From positions 35,883,804-35,947,803 of the forward strand of contig OZ034971.1 of NCBI GenBank assembly GCA_964030785.1: a stretch of DNA of 64,000 nt, read 5' to 3'. This DNA is from Siderastrea siderea. Taxonomy: Eukaryota; Cnidaria; Anthozoa; Scleractinia; Rhizangiidae. This document shows, piece after piece, positions 21,450-32,121 of the stretch. The translations under genes and the position numbers were made by a program. A model generated the notes under the pieces. That model saw only the letters and a list, made by a program, of their open reading frames with translations, searched no databases and had not been told where the DNA came from. Numbering within the stretch: the first letter of the stretch is position 1; each line of letters begins with the position of its first letter.

Positions 21450-22460
21450 GTGCGAGTCGAATTCGATTTAATAAGTTTTATTCTTCAGTTGGAGTATGAA
21501 ATGTAGTGCTTGATACCATGAAGCATCCCCCCCTCCCCTCACAATTCCCCTGGAGCCCTAAGAAAGCTTTTGCTCGCGAGCTATCTTTCCTAGACTCTCA
21601 CTGCTGTACGAGTTGCGCTCGATTTAGTCAGTTGCATTCGTCAGTTGGAGGTTAAAATGTGGCGCAAGCAGCACTCCTGTAACCCACAATATTATGTTTC
21701 TACGTCATTTATCATTATTATGTTAATCACCTAGTTTTCTCGGAAAGCCTTCGTCGGAAACAACAGAGCCGTTTCCGAGAATCTTTGACGGTTCTTGGAA
21801 GGTCCTGTCCGTTCGCATTACCTTTTCAAGGTATATTCTTTGCCTTTTTAAGGATTCGAAGAAAACTCAGCTAGACAAGTTCGACAGAAATTGAAAAAAA
21901 GGTATGTTAAAAATGGAAAGGTACATTTAGAAAGGTTTGCCCGATCATATATTTTCTTTGGTCTGGGTTGAAATGTGTGGCCATCTAATTCTCCATCCTT
22001 GTGATAATCTACAAACTGACTCAAGGTGCGCGAGGAGCGGCATCATTTTTGAAATGGAGCGTGAACAATTACAAAACATGTAAAACTATCTAGCCTGTTG
22101 TTCGTTATAAAGATCACCTGTTCTTTAAAAGAAAACGAATAGCGATCCGACCCTTCCTGAAACAGTCATGCTTCTAGAAGTTCCGTTGCGAAAGCGGTTT
22201 ATACTGTCGATGTTTATATACTGTGAAACGTTATCACCTTGCACTTACATTATTTCTATGTTAGGATAGACTTTAAAACGAGTTTGTGGAGTAAACCGTC
22301 TTATGTTTCTCTCACGGGTTTGGACTAAATGCTAGCCAGTATGAGTTGCAACTCGACGGGACTAGTGTTTAGAAATACATCCATGACGAAGCATTGCATG
22401 CATAATGGCAGGTGCTTAGAGGCGATGGACCTAAATGATTATAGCACTCCACTGTTAGAG
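21450..22460 (+). repeat. Dispersed repeat copy 2 (contains the empty site of the 6.38-kb transposon)
   Basis: It aligns by eye with 13430-13610 joined directly to 19994 onward: CTCGATTTAGTCAGTTGCA, then a single hexamer AGTTGG, then AGGTTAAAATG. It includes the same donor-like AAAAAAGGTATGTT at about 21900. It has diverged from copy 1 by many substitutions and small indels. The class is unknown; 22461-23313 after it shows nothing recognisable. Confidence 0.6.
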
Positions 22461-23322
22461 AAATGCTAGTGTGCTGAGGGAAAAAACGATACTCCAGTGT
22501 AAAAAGAGGACTCATTCCGTTTGTGACCGTTCCTCGATCAAAGAAGAGTGGCTGTCCCTCAAGGAAGTGCTTAGTGAATATTATTATTAAAGTGCACGAC
22601 AGCTGCATTCTGTGGCATGAACTGAATTGAGAATGATAAGCAAAAACTGACCTTAGTCAACTTATTTTCTGCTGTTAATTTGACCATTGCTATCGTTATA
22701 AAGTTGAATGTTGGCTTAAAAATAAGTTACTATATAAGTCTAGTACTTGGATTCTAAAATGTATTTATTAGCTCCTGTCAGTTCGGTAGCGCTTCTATTT
22801 CCTGCGAACGTTCGAATCCTAGTTGTAGCAGTATGGATTATTTATGATATTATTTTCATAAATTAAGCAATTCTTAGAAATTTGTCATTACAGAAAATTC
22901 CGAGAAATGTTTGTTGTTTTTATCACGGCAGCCATGACCTTGGGTATACGTATTTGAAGGTATAAGGAAGTAATTATTTCGACTGCCGATCAACTAACTC
23001 TGTTTTGCGAATACTTTAACGCAGAAAAAAAAATCGTTTTATACCTTTAGCTTAGAGTAATTTCTTAATCAGTTTTTTTAAAATAAGTTTGAACGCCTCT
23101 CGGAATTCATACAGCAAAGTGACCAGCAAAATACATAATATGTAAAGGTATTCAATCTCCTTTGCTAATTAACAACCAGCAATGGAAAGTCAGAATATTA
23201 GTATAGAATCCATGAGTTTTCTTTCCTTTCTTGTTGTTTTTTTAAAGTTTCATTTTTAATTTATTGATCATTATGCAATGTTCAGTGACTGAAGTCTGAA
23301 TAACAAATAAGAAGAACAAAGG

Positions 23323-25055
23323 GAAAAAGCGGCAAAATGAGTGCGCATGCTCGGCTTTTTGGCGGGCTTCCGGTCATTTTCTTGTTTCCGGTTATGATCA
23401 GAAAGCTGTTATAACAGAGAAAGCTCCAGTTTTGTGTAGTTCGTAACCAGAAAGCAAGAGTCAGCGAGGTGAGGTTGGTTTTGTTGAAAGGGTTTGAAAC
23501 TTGCACTTTGCATTAAGGGTTTGGTGCTTGCAACAAAATATTAGTTCATAATTAGTTCGGAGCCTCGAGTGTTTGATTAAGCTTATTGCGTGGCTTGTGT
23601 TGGATGCAGCGCGTTGATAAAAATGCATGAAGAGAGAGAAGACCGAGACTAAACTCTATTGTGTCTCCAGAGATTATTCCTTTAATAATGTAGCAGAAGA
23701 GTTCACTCGGGCTGCTCAACTTCCAATGGGCCGCACTGAAATCAAATTCGGAAAAACAACAACAGTTGCTCGTCTTCCTAAAACTTGTTTACGATCACGA
23801 GCGCTGCGAAAACAGCCAATTCCATCAAGACTTTTCGCTGTTTTGGGATGATCTGGCAAATTCAAGTTGAGGTTACATAAGCACCGATACAAGGTAGATT
23901 GTGTTACGAGCGCTTGCCAAGAAAGAAAGATTGTCACGCATCAGTTATAAACAGCTGCATGGATCACATTTTTTTAATCGCCTTATTTTCGGCTTGTATG
24001 AGATAAACCTTCGGCATGCTTTAGCTCTTAGAATCATGAGTGATTGTAGTTTCTCTCTTTTTGCAACGAATTTATTTCCAAAATCATTTAAATTTAAATT
24101 TATAGATTTGTAGAATAAACTCTTCCAGTGCTGCGGTGTTATGCCAGAACGCCGTGATCGAAGATAATATTTTGCACATTTATTGAATTATTTCAACTTT
24201 GCCAATTATATAAACCTTTTCTGTTCGGTGATTCTAGAGTAGTTTTCGCTTTTATTGCTTTATAAAAAAGCTTCTTAAAATAACAAACTTTCCTCTCTTT
24301 GCTCTCTGTCTGTCAAAAGTCGATTGATTGCAAGTTTGAGTTGTGACTAAGGACACCTTGTTTAGCATGGAAACTGAACCTAGGAAAAAATAAGAAATCC
24401 CAATATTTGCCTAAAGGTTCAGAATTTTATTCCTGCAGCTATCATGCCAATCCAAGTTAATTAAGCACCTTAGAAAGACGTAAAAGTAAGAATCAATTTT
24501 ATGCTTCGTGATGAATAAAGCAAGCGAAAGTGTCGTTTCCTCAGCGGTCCGCATGTTGTTTTCGCCTTATAGCCTGAATTTCAGGCGAGTTTTTCTGTGG
24601 ATTTAATTTTGACTACCGGCTTTTTCAATCATCTCTTTCTTACAAACGGACTTATCCCGAGTTTTAGACCTCAAACAACAGCTAAGTAATTTACCTTTAG
24701 AAAAGGCGAAAGCTAGCACTGCTACGGCAAAAGTATAAAGTTATCTGACACAATTCATGTTTCACTTACGAGCCATTGACTTCGAGCGAAAAATTTACTA
24801 TGGTGGCGAAGACAATTAGTTTGCTAAAAAAGATATGTGGAAGAAGAGTCTCTCTAGGAAGTGTCTTCATGGTGAAAACCTTATCTGTTTCGCGACGGCC
24901 TTATCTCCGCGAAAAGAAAACATATGACGGGAATTTTTGAATTGCCACCATTTTCTCCCGAATGGTTTCTCTTGAATCCAGTCTCTCTGCTTGCGCCCGC
25001 CCGCGAAACTGGCGGGAACGAGTTAGCGCACGCGCACTCATTTTGCCGCTGTGTC
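23323..25055. mobile_element. 1.73-kb TIR element, unit 1 of tandem pair
   Basis: The 5' end GAAAAAGCGGCAAAATGAGT and the 3' end ACTCATTTTGCCGCTGTGTC are inverted repeats with two terminal mismatches, and they continue for a further GCGCRTGC. GAACAAAGG lies at 23314-23322, and again at 25057-25065, one base off the right end. It aligns with unit 2 along its whole length. It encodes no recognised transposase, so it is non-autonomous. The ~9-bp duplication suggests a Mutator-like enzyme. Confidence 0.7.
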
Positions 25056-25101
25056 CGAACAAAGGACCGAACAAAGGAGACAACAAAGGCTCAACAAAGG
25101 A

Positions 25102-26836
25102 GACACAGCGGCAAAATGAGTGCGCATGCTCGGCTTTTTGGCGGGCTTCCGGTCATTTTCTTGTTTCCGGTTATGATCAGAAAGCTATTATAACAGAGAA
25201 AGTTCCAGTTTTGTGTAGTTTGTAACCAGAAAACAAGAGTCAGCGAGGTAAGGCAGTTTTGTTGAAAGGGTTTGAAACTTGTACTCATACACTTTGCATA
25301 TAGGGTTTGGTGCTTGCAACAAAAGTGAAAATTAGTTCGGAGCCGCTAAAGTTTGATTAAGCTTATTGTGTGGCTTGTGTTGGATGCAGCGCGTTCATAA
25401 AAAGGCAAGAAGAGAGAGAGGACCGAGACTTAAACTCTGTTGTGTCTCCAGAGATTATTCGTTTAATATATCAGAAGAGTTCACTCGGGCTGCTCAACTT
25501 CCAATGGACCGCACTGAAATCAAATTCGGAAAACAACAACAGTCGCTCCGTCTTCCGAAAACTTGTTCACGATCACAAGCGCTGCGAAAACAGCCAATTC
25601 CATCAAGACTTTTCGCTGTTTTGGGATGACCTAGCAAATTCAAGTTGAGGTTACATTAGCAGCGATACAACCATAGATGGTGTTACGAGCGCTTGCTAAG
25701 AAAGACAAATTGTCACGCATCAGTTATAAGTTATAAACACTGGATCACAATTTTTTGAATCGCCTTCTTTCGGCTTGTATGAAGTAAACCTTCAGCGTGC
25801 TTCAGCTCTTAGAATCATGTGTGGTTATAGTTTCTTTCTTTTTGCAACGAATTTATTTCTAAAATCATTTTAATTTAAATTTATAGATTTGTAGAAAACT
25901 CTTCCAGTACTACGGTCTGATGGCAGAACGCCGTGATCGAAGATTATATTTTGCACATTTATTCAATTACTTTGACTTCTCCAATTATATGAACTCTTTC
26001 CGTTCGGTGATTCTAGAGTAGTTCTCGCTTTTATTTCTTTATAAAAAAAAGCTTCTTGAAGTAACAAACTTTCCTCTCTTTGCTCTGTCTGTAAAAAGTC
26101 GACTGATTGTAAGTTTGAGTTGTGACTGAGGACACCTTGTCTAGCATGGAAACTGAACCAAGGAAAAAAATAAGACTTCCCTATATGTGCCTAAAGGTTT
26201 CAGAATTTTATTTCTGCAGCTATCATGCCAATCCAAATTAATTAAGCACCTTAGAAATACGTGTAAGTAAGAATCAAGTCTATACTTCGTGGTGAATAAA
26301 GCAACCAAAAGTGTCGTTTCCTCAGCGGTCCGCATGTTGTTTTCGCCTTATAGCCTGAATTTCAGGCGAGTTTTTCTGTGGCTTTAATTTTGACTACCAG
26401 CTTTTGCAATCATCTTTTTCTTGCAAACGGACTTATCCCGAGTTTAAGCCCTCAAACAACAGCTAGGTAATATACCTTTAGAAAAGGCGAAAGCTAGCAC
26501 TGCTACGAAAAAAGAAAAAGCTTACCTGACACAATTCATGTTTCACTTACGAGCCATTGACTTCGAGCGAAAAATTTACCATGGTGGCGAAGACAATTAG
26601 TTTGCTAAAAAAGATATGTGGAAGAAGAGTCTCTCTAGAAACTGTCTTCAAGGTGAAAACCTTATCTGTTTCGTGACGGCCTTATCTCCGCGAAATGAAA
26701 ACGTGTGACGGGAATTTTTATATTGCCACCATTTTCGCCCGAATGGTTTCTCTTGAATCCAGTCCCTCTGCTTGCGGCCGCCCGCGAAAATGGCGGGAAC
26801 GAGTTAGCGCACGCGCACTCATTTTGCCGCTGTGTC
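25102..26836. mobile_element. 1.73-kb TIR element, unit 2 of tandem pair
   Basis: It begins GACACAGCGGCAAAATGAGT and ends in the exact reverse complement. The flanks are the perfect 9-bp repeat AACAAAGGA (25093-25101, 26837-26845). It lies head-to-tail with unit 1, separated by 46 bp made of repeated AACAAAGG phrases. The short open frames in the two units (for example 23627 and 25366) are disrupted relative to one another and are not supported as genes. Confidence 0.78.
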
Positions 26837-26918
26837 AACAAAGGAGACTAATGTCGCTTATGCGCACAATTCTATTTGAAATGCCTTGAATTTCATTCGA
26901 AACGCGGGAAAAGAGGAG

Positions 26919-26988
26919 ATGGCGGCGGTCGTGCTGACAGCTTTGATTTCATTGAATGTTTATCCTGTGTTCTGGGGCAAAGGACGCC
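26919..26988 (+). CDS. Candidate first exon (weak)
   Basis: AAGAGGAGATGGCGGCGG opens a 23-codon frame beginning MAAVVLTALIS, which ends at a donor-like CGCC|GTAAGAA. The ATGGCGGC context is common at animal transcription starts. No following exon could be identified, so this could be chance, or sequence recruited next to the TIR element 80 bp upstream. Confidence 0.2.
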
Positions 26989-28910
26989 GTAAGAATGTAT
27001 AGTTGTTGAATAACTTCCAAATTTAGGTCATCATCTCAGCTTTTCCGTCAAGATAATTCATCGTGAGGAAAATCGCAGCAAGGGATTGCAAATCTGAGAA
27101 ATGAGACGAGTCAAAAAAGGCGACGGTGAATTGAAAACTCTTGATAAGCAGACGAAAGTTTTGCCTTCCTGTCTTTGTTCTTCATCATCATAACAGACTT
27201 CAGCGCAAGACCAAGTACTGTTCAACAATAAAGTTAGTTGAACGTGAATGGAAATGCGTAATGTTTGTCGCATTGAAGGATAATTTGTGCTTGAAAGGGG
27301 CAGAAAGACAAATTCCTTGACAAGAGGGAGGTAAAAAGTGGCGTCCGCCTCGTAAACTACATGTTTTGGGGTTGTGAATGATTTCTGACGTTAAAAAGAC
27401 GGAACATATAGCCGAGGCAAAAGTAAAACTCGATATGATAATGGAATTATATGATTTTTGCTGCTTAAGCGAAAATATTGTGCCCAGACGCAAGCAGTTA
27501 ACAGCGCAACTGCAATAGAAAAGCTCAATTTTATTCCAAACAAATATTTTGCCTCAAGTATCCCAGACTTTTGTCGTGGGTTTTGGTACACGAAATCCCT
27601 TTTGCTGGTAACAGTTTATTAATTAAGGAAGCGACTTTTCAAGAAAAGATGTTGATTAAAGTGGCAGGGCTCAACAGGGAGTCGTCAAGGTGTGTATCAC
27701 TGTCAACGACATACGATGAAAATTACGCTACGGTCGCACCTCAGTCTACTTTGCTTCGTTCATTCATTTGGCTACTTTGGTTTCTAAAAACTCCAGCCAT
27801 GAAACGGTATGAAATATCGATTTTTATCAGGGGTTTTTTAATTGTATTGCCACGATTTGTAAAAAGGAAACCCAACAAGATGACGCGCCAGCAGAAAACT
27901 GTGAAAAAAATAACTCGAATCTTGTCGCCAGATAGGTGTTGTTTGGGCTATATATCCTACAATAGGGCTTGGTACAGCGATCGCTTTCAACCGAGAATAG
28001 AATAATAAGGTAAGACTAAGTTAGGCTAAACAGTGTTAACTTTAAAGTGGCAAGGCGTGCGGAAAGGAACGGGGAAAGCGAGGCTACAAGAACATCAAAA
28101 TAAGTTCCGTGAGATAAAAGAAACAAGGGCAAGAGCTGCAGCTGTTATCAATAAAAGCACGCGGAATGAGAAATTTAAATTTAAAGTGACCGGTACTTCA
28201 CCAAAAACCTACGAATTAGTTATAATACTGAAGAAAACTACCCAATTAGTGATGTTCTAGGAACTATATTTAAAGTTTATTAAGGAACAATACATAGAAA
28301 TTTCACCTCCATGTCTTTTAAACAGCCCTATTCATAATGTGTCGAATTTGCTCTTTACATGTTAAGCTTAAAGTACATTGTGAGTTGTATTAATTTTAAT
28401 GATTGTACACTGTGTTTAATACTAAACAAGATTCATATAAATACATTTCCAATTGGAAAAGTTTAATTCCAGACATAAAATTTACACATAGCATCTACTA
28501 AAAATAGAAAATATCATGTTTGAAAAGCAGCACACACAGATCTAGAAAGAACAAATAAATTATTTGTCCTACTCTTTACTTTTCTTGACTTTTAAAAGGA
28601 ACATAATTAAAAAATTATTTACCTTTAAAACCCAGCAAAATAACCAGTAACAGTTCTTTTGTGTTTAATTTACACTGTAAAATTTACCTGTGCTTGAAGT
28701 AATGAAACATTTGGTTCTCTTTTATTTAAAAAATACACATAACCTATCAAGAAGATCACTAAAATTGTAGAAAAGCCGTTCTTTCTTTTCTTACCTAAAA
28801 TACTAATAACTATATTTGTAACACGAACTCTCAGTATGAAAAAGAATACATGTACATGATTTTGGTTTGTCTTTCTTGGGAATATGTCTGAATTCACACA
28901 AAGACCAACA
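26989..28910. other. No recognised gene
   Basis: AT-rich sequence. Open frames at 27571-28005 and 28033-28260 are short, of no recognised family, and lack convincing splice context. A donor-like AAGGTAAGA is present near 28010. Confidence 0.4.
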
Positions 28911-28917
28911 ACTCCAA

Positions 28918-28961
28918 GCTGGCTTGATAGCTCAGTTGGTAAGAGTGCTGCACTGCTATCA

Positions 28962-28963
<2 letters not shown>
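28918..28963 (+). repeat. tRNA-derived SINE head fragment
   Basis: GGCTTGATAGCTCAGTTGGT and the following AAGAGTGCTGCACTG look like the 5' half of a tRNA-derived SINE with an A-box (TAGCTCAGTTGG). It stops abruptly at the (AAAT)n tract, and no B-box follows on this strand. Confidence 0.55.
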
Positions 28964-29044
<81 letters not shown>

Positions 29045-29313
29045 ACAAACACTTTATTTCAGTAGGGTGCATAATTACAGTCAAACTGTAGTCTCCCTTA
29101 TGGCCCAATGAAACGTCCAGGTCGAATTGGAATTTGGAAATGTTGGTTTTTTTGGAGGGAGGAAAACCAGAGCACCCGGAGAAAACCCTCAGAGCAAGGA
29201 CAAGAACCAACAACAAACTCAACCCACATAAATCATGACACCGGGACCGGGAATCGAACTTGGGCCACACTGGTGGAAGGCGAGTACTCTCACCACTGCG
29301 CCATCCCTGCTCC
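28961..29313 (-). mobile_element. tRNA-derived SINE with (TTTA)n tail
   Basis: Read on minus from about 29313, it starts GGGATGGCGCAGTGGTGAGA (A-box TGGCGCAGTGG), and a B-box AGTTCGATTCCC follows. A conserved-looking central part contains TTCTCCGGGTGCTC and TTTTCCTCCC, and the element ends in a long TTTA tetranucleotide tail (28964-29045). The central motif resembles the deeply conserved Nin-type SINE domain of animals as I remember it. The tail lies against the fragment at 28918-28963, so this SINE probably landed in an older one. Confidence 0.8.
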
Positions 29314-30964
29314 CCCATTGGATTTACATATATATCCCAACCAAGCCTGTATTTTTTCAGACTTTTTTTGCAGTTGCCTAAGCTGCCATGGTCTTCCATT
29401 TCGTTAAACTCCTAATCTGCTAAAATGACAACCTAGAGTATGTGGGACCAGTTAGGGACTCGTCAGTTTTCTAAAGGAGCAGGGGGAGGGCAATGAAATG
29501 TTATGGACCCAAAATCAATTTTGACCCCTCAGAGGACTGGTTGTCTTGGATGACCATAAGACAAGGCAAGTTCCTTTATTTCCTTTAACAAACTTAGGAG
29601 GACAACAAGGACAAAGTTACAAGTTACAAGTTAAAGTTAAGAGTTGCCAAGTTTTACTTGCCATTTCTAACCACTTGCAATGTATTTTGTGGAGTCAGCT
29701 TCTTGAAAACTTACTCACAAGACAACAACTATGTGAAGATCCTTTGGTTCACAAACGTTTTCGAAGAATATAAATCAACAGCCCAAACATAAGCTCATGA
29801 ACTTATATTCAAGGTTACTGGGTGCTGGTCTTCTTTAAAATCTCCTCCTGAAAGAAAAGGTTTCAAGACTGGTAAGACTGATGGAAACTATGATAGGTGT
29901 TAACTGTGTACATAACCTAAGGCTTCCAGTTGCCATTAAAATTAGACTCCTTTATTTAAAACTTTAGACCTCAGGGTAGCTCTTTCAGAAGTCAAGGCAT
30001 TTACTATCAATAGGAGCCCTTATAGTGTTAAAGCATAATTATGCATCATAATTGTCCAATCAGGATAAAGCAAGACTTTCCTGGGATAAAGCTATTAATA
30101 TTAATCGATTCATAAGTGAGGTGCGAAGTAATGGTCGAGTTGCTTTTTGATGCTTCATGTTGTGTGTGAGCGTGTGAATTAAGATACCGATTTTTAGATG
30201 CTCGCAGACCAGTTCATTTAGAACTAATACCAGGATTCTACTGCCCTGAATAAAATTATACAACATAACCACCTTTCTGTCAAAAAACTATGGTAGTTTT
30301 AGATTATGCAAGGCAAAAATTAAAGGGAAAAACACTTTACTGGTGACAAACACAAATGAAATCATGCAAAACTGAGTTAATTCCAACAAGGAATCCTTTG
30401 GTGTAAATAAGGCAACAAGAGGCCCATTGGCTAATGAGACAAGACTCTTGCTTTACAAATTTTAACGGCCAAAAAGTCAATGTTTGTAAACATCAAATGT
30501 TCTCTTTATGTCCTTAAAATTCTTCAAGCAAAATTATTTTGCATTTCCACTTTCACAAATGGCCTTTTGGGTCGTTATAAAAAAACTTAAACCGTCCATC
30601 GGATGACTACAGAATGAAAAACTTCTAAATGAAGATCAAACGGAAAACCGAGCGGGGTCCTTGTAAATTTTATTAGCTGAAAGTGTGAACTGAAATGATA
30701 TTGTACAAGTTTATTTTAATGTTATTTTAGCTGAGATAATTCCCGTTTGCCTGCATTGTTAATCAACTAGTGATTAACTGCAGGTCTTCTAAAGTAGTTT
30801 CATGGTTTTTTGCACCTCTTTGACTCTGAGATTACTTGACCGCTGAGTGACCGCCACGGCCCCTTCAAACAAGGAAAGTTCACTGATCGATTGATGTGTA
30901 GCAAAAGCTAACAAAAACTTGCAAGCGAACACTAATTTTTAAAATTGTGAGTAGGATAGCTTAC
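29314..30964. other. No recognised gene
   Basis: AT-rich intergenic sequence. Only short unsupported open frames were seen, and no repeat structure was recognised. Confidence 0.4.
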
Positions 30965-31280
30965 CTGCTTCGGTAAAAACGGCAGCTGTAAGACTTCGAA
31001 TATCCCTGTCATCTCAGTCTTTGAATCCCTCCTGATTTTATTATGACATCTAATCTTGTCTCCTTCATGGAACCATATATTTTCTTGCGGTGTGAAGGGA
31101 AAATTTTCCTGCTCACAAATGCAAAAGCCCGTGCTAAACACTCGTTTTCCGCCTTACAATACCTTAAACCAATTTCTTTACGCCACCGAGAAGTTAGAAA
31201 AGCGCCTGGAATTGCCATATGTACCAAAAACGTTAAGAATAAGTGATCAAGCAATGAAAACTACAGGCCGCCATCTTTGT
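30965..31280 (-). other. Candidate first exon of a divergent minus-strand gene (weak)
   Basis: On minus, AAAGATGGCGGCCTG (ATG at 31274-31272) has the start-site context common in animals. The stretch ends at a good donor, GAAGCAG|GTAAGC, after 30965. No single frame spans it: the ATGGCGGC frame stops after 13 codons. A downstream ATG would give MTGIFEVLQLPFLPKQ up to the donor. It may be a 5' UTR-rich first exon divergent from sacsin, or no gene at all. Confidence 0.22.
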
Positions 31281-32121
31281 TTATTTCACTGGCGCGCACG
31301 CTTCAGGAATCTGGGTACTAGGAAAATAATTAACCAATCAGACAAAAGTCTCCTTTGTTAGTCTGAAGCAGGAGCAGATTATGGCTCCTGTCTGAAGTCG
31401 ATCCTACAACTCGATACCTGTTTCCGGAATTGTCGAGGCTTTTCCGAGAAAAAAGGCGCAAAGTATGTTGTACAAAGACAGACAAATTAACTGAGAGACA
31501 CTTGGCTGCCACTCAGAATTTAAATGGTAAGAACTGAGAAACAATTACGAAAATAACTTTGTATTGTAACTTTGTACACCCGTATTCCTAAGACAGATTA
31601 ACGAAGCACTATCGTTTAAAATTATTGTTCACCCACTAAAACTTTTACCTTAACAAAAAACTGACTTTTGTTTCTGCTCACCAATTTGACCTTTTAGTTA
31701 GTCGTAAGCCAAGTTGAAATAAAAGACGAATAAACGTAAATGCCATGAAAGCAAGCCGTTTGTCAATGATTGTGGATGGTTGTTAGTGAATGCCAGGGTT
31801 TTTTGCAGACGAGTTCTATCCATCCGGGAACTTTCACCTAGGCGATAGGGACCGCCTATCAGGCATCGCAACATTCGCATGAGAAAATTTAATGGTGCAC
31901 TACAATTTGTCTTAGAGACATCGCGTTAAAGCAACTGTTGAATTGGCGGCTGATTTGATTTTTCCGTTAAATTGCAAATTTATCTTAACATTGTACTAAA
32001 GAGGCTGCAAGGTAAGTATTTCATGTTGTTGGAATTTGCCTCCTCATTGATGTAATTTTATTCCAGATGATTTCTGACTGAAGGAGATTGAAGTTTCCGA
32101 TCCTTCCGACGGCCATTGTAC
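31281..32121 (+). promoter_or_regulatory. Probable promoter and 5' leader region of the sacsin gene
   Basis: Two good donors on plus, AAATG|GTAAGAA (about 31528) and CTGCAAG|GTAAGT (about 32009), lie upstream of the predicted start. An acceptor ATTTTATTCCAG ends at 32066. They fit non-coding leader exons spliced to the short start exon 32067-32125. Exact transcription start is not visible. Confidence 0.35.

Noticed and set aside
27571..28005. 144-aa open frame
   Set aside because: No recognised domain, no splice or start context, and sequence composition like its non-coding surroundings.
28959..29399. 146-aa minus-strand frame
   Set aside because: It is a SINE body followed by translation of the TTTA tail.
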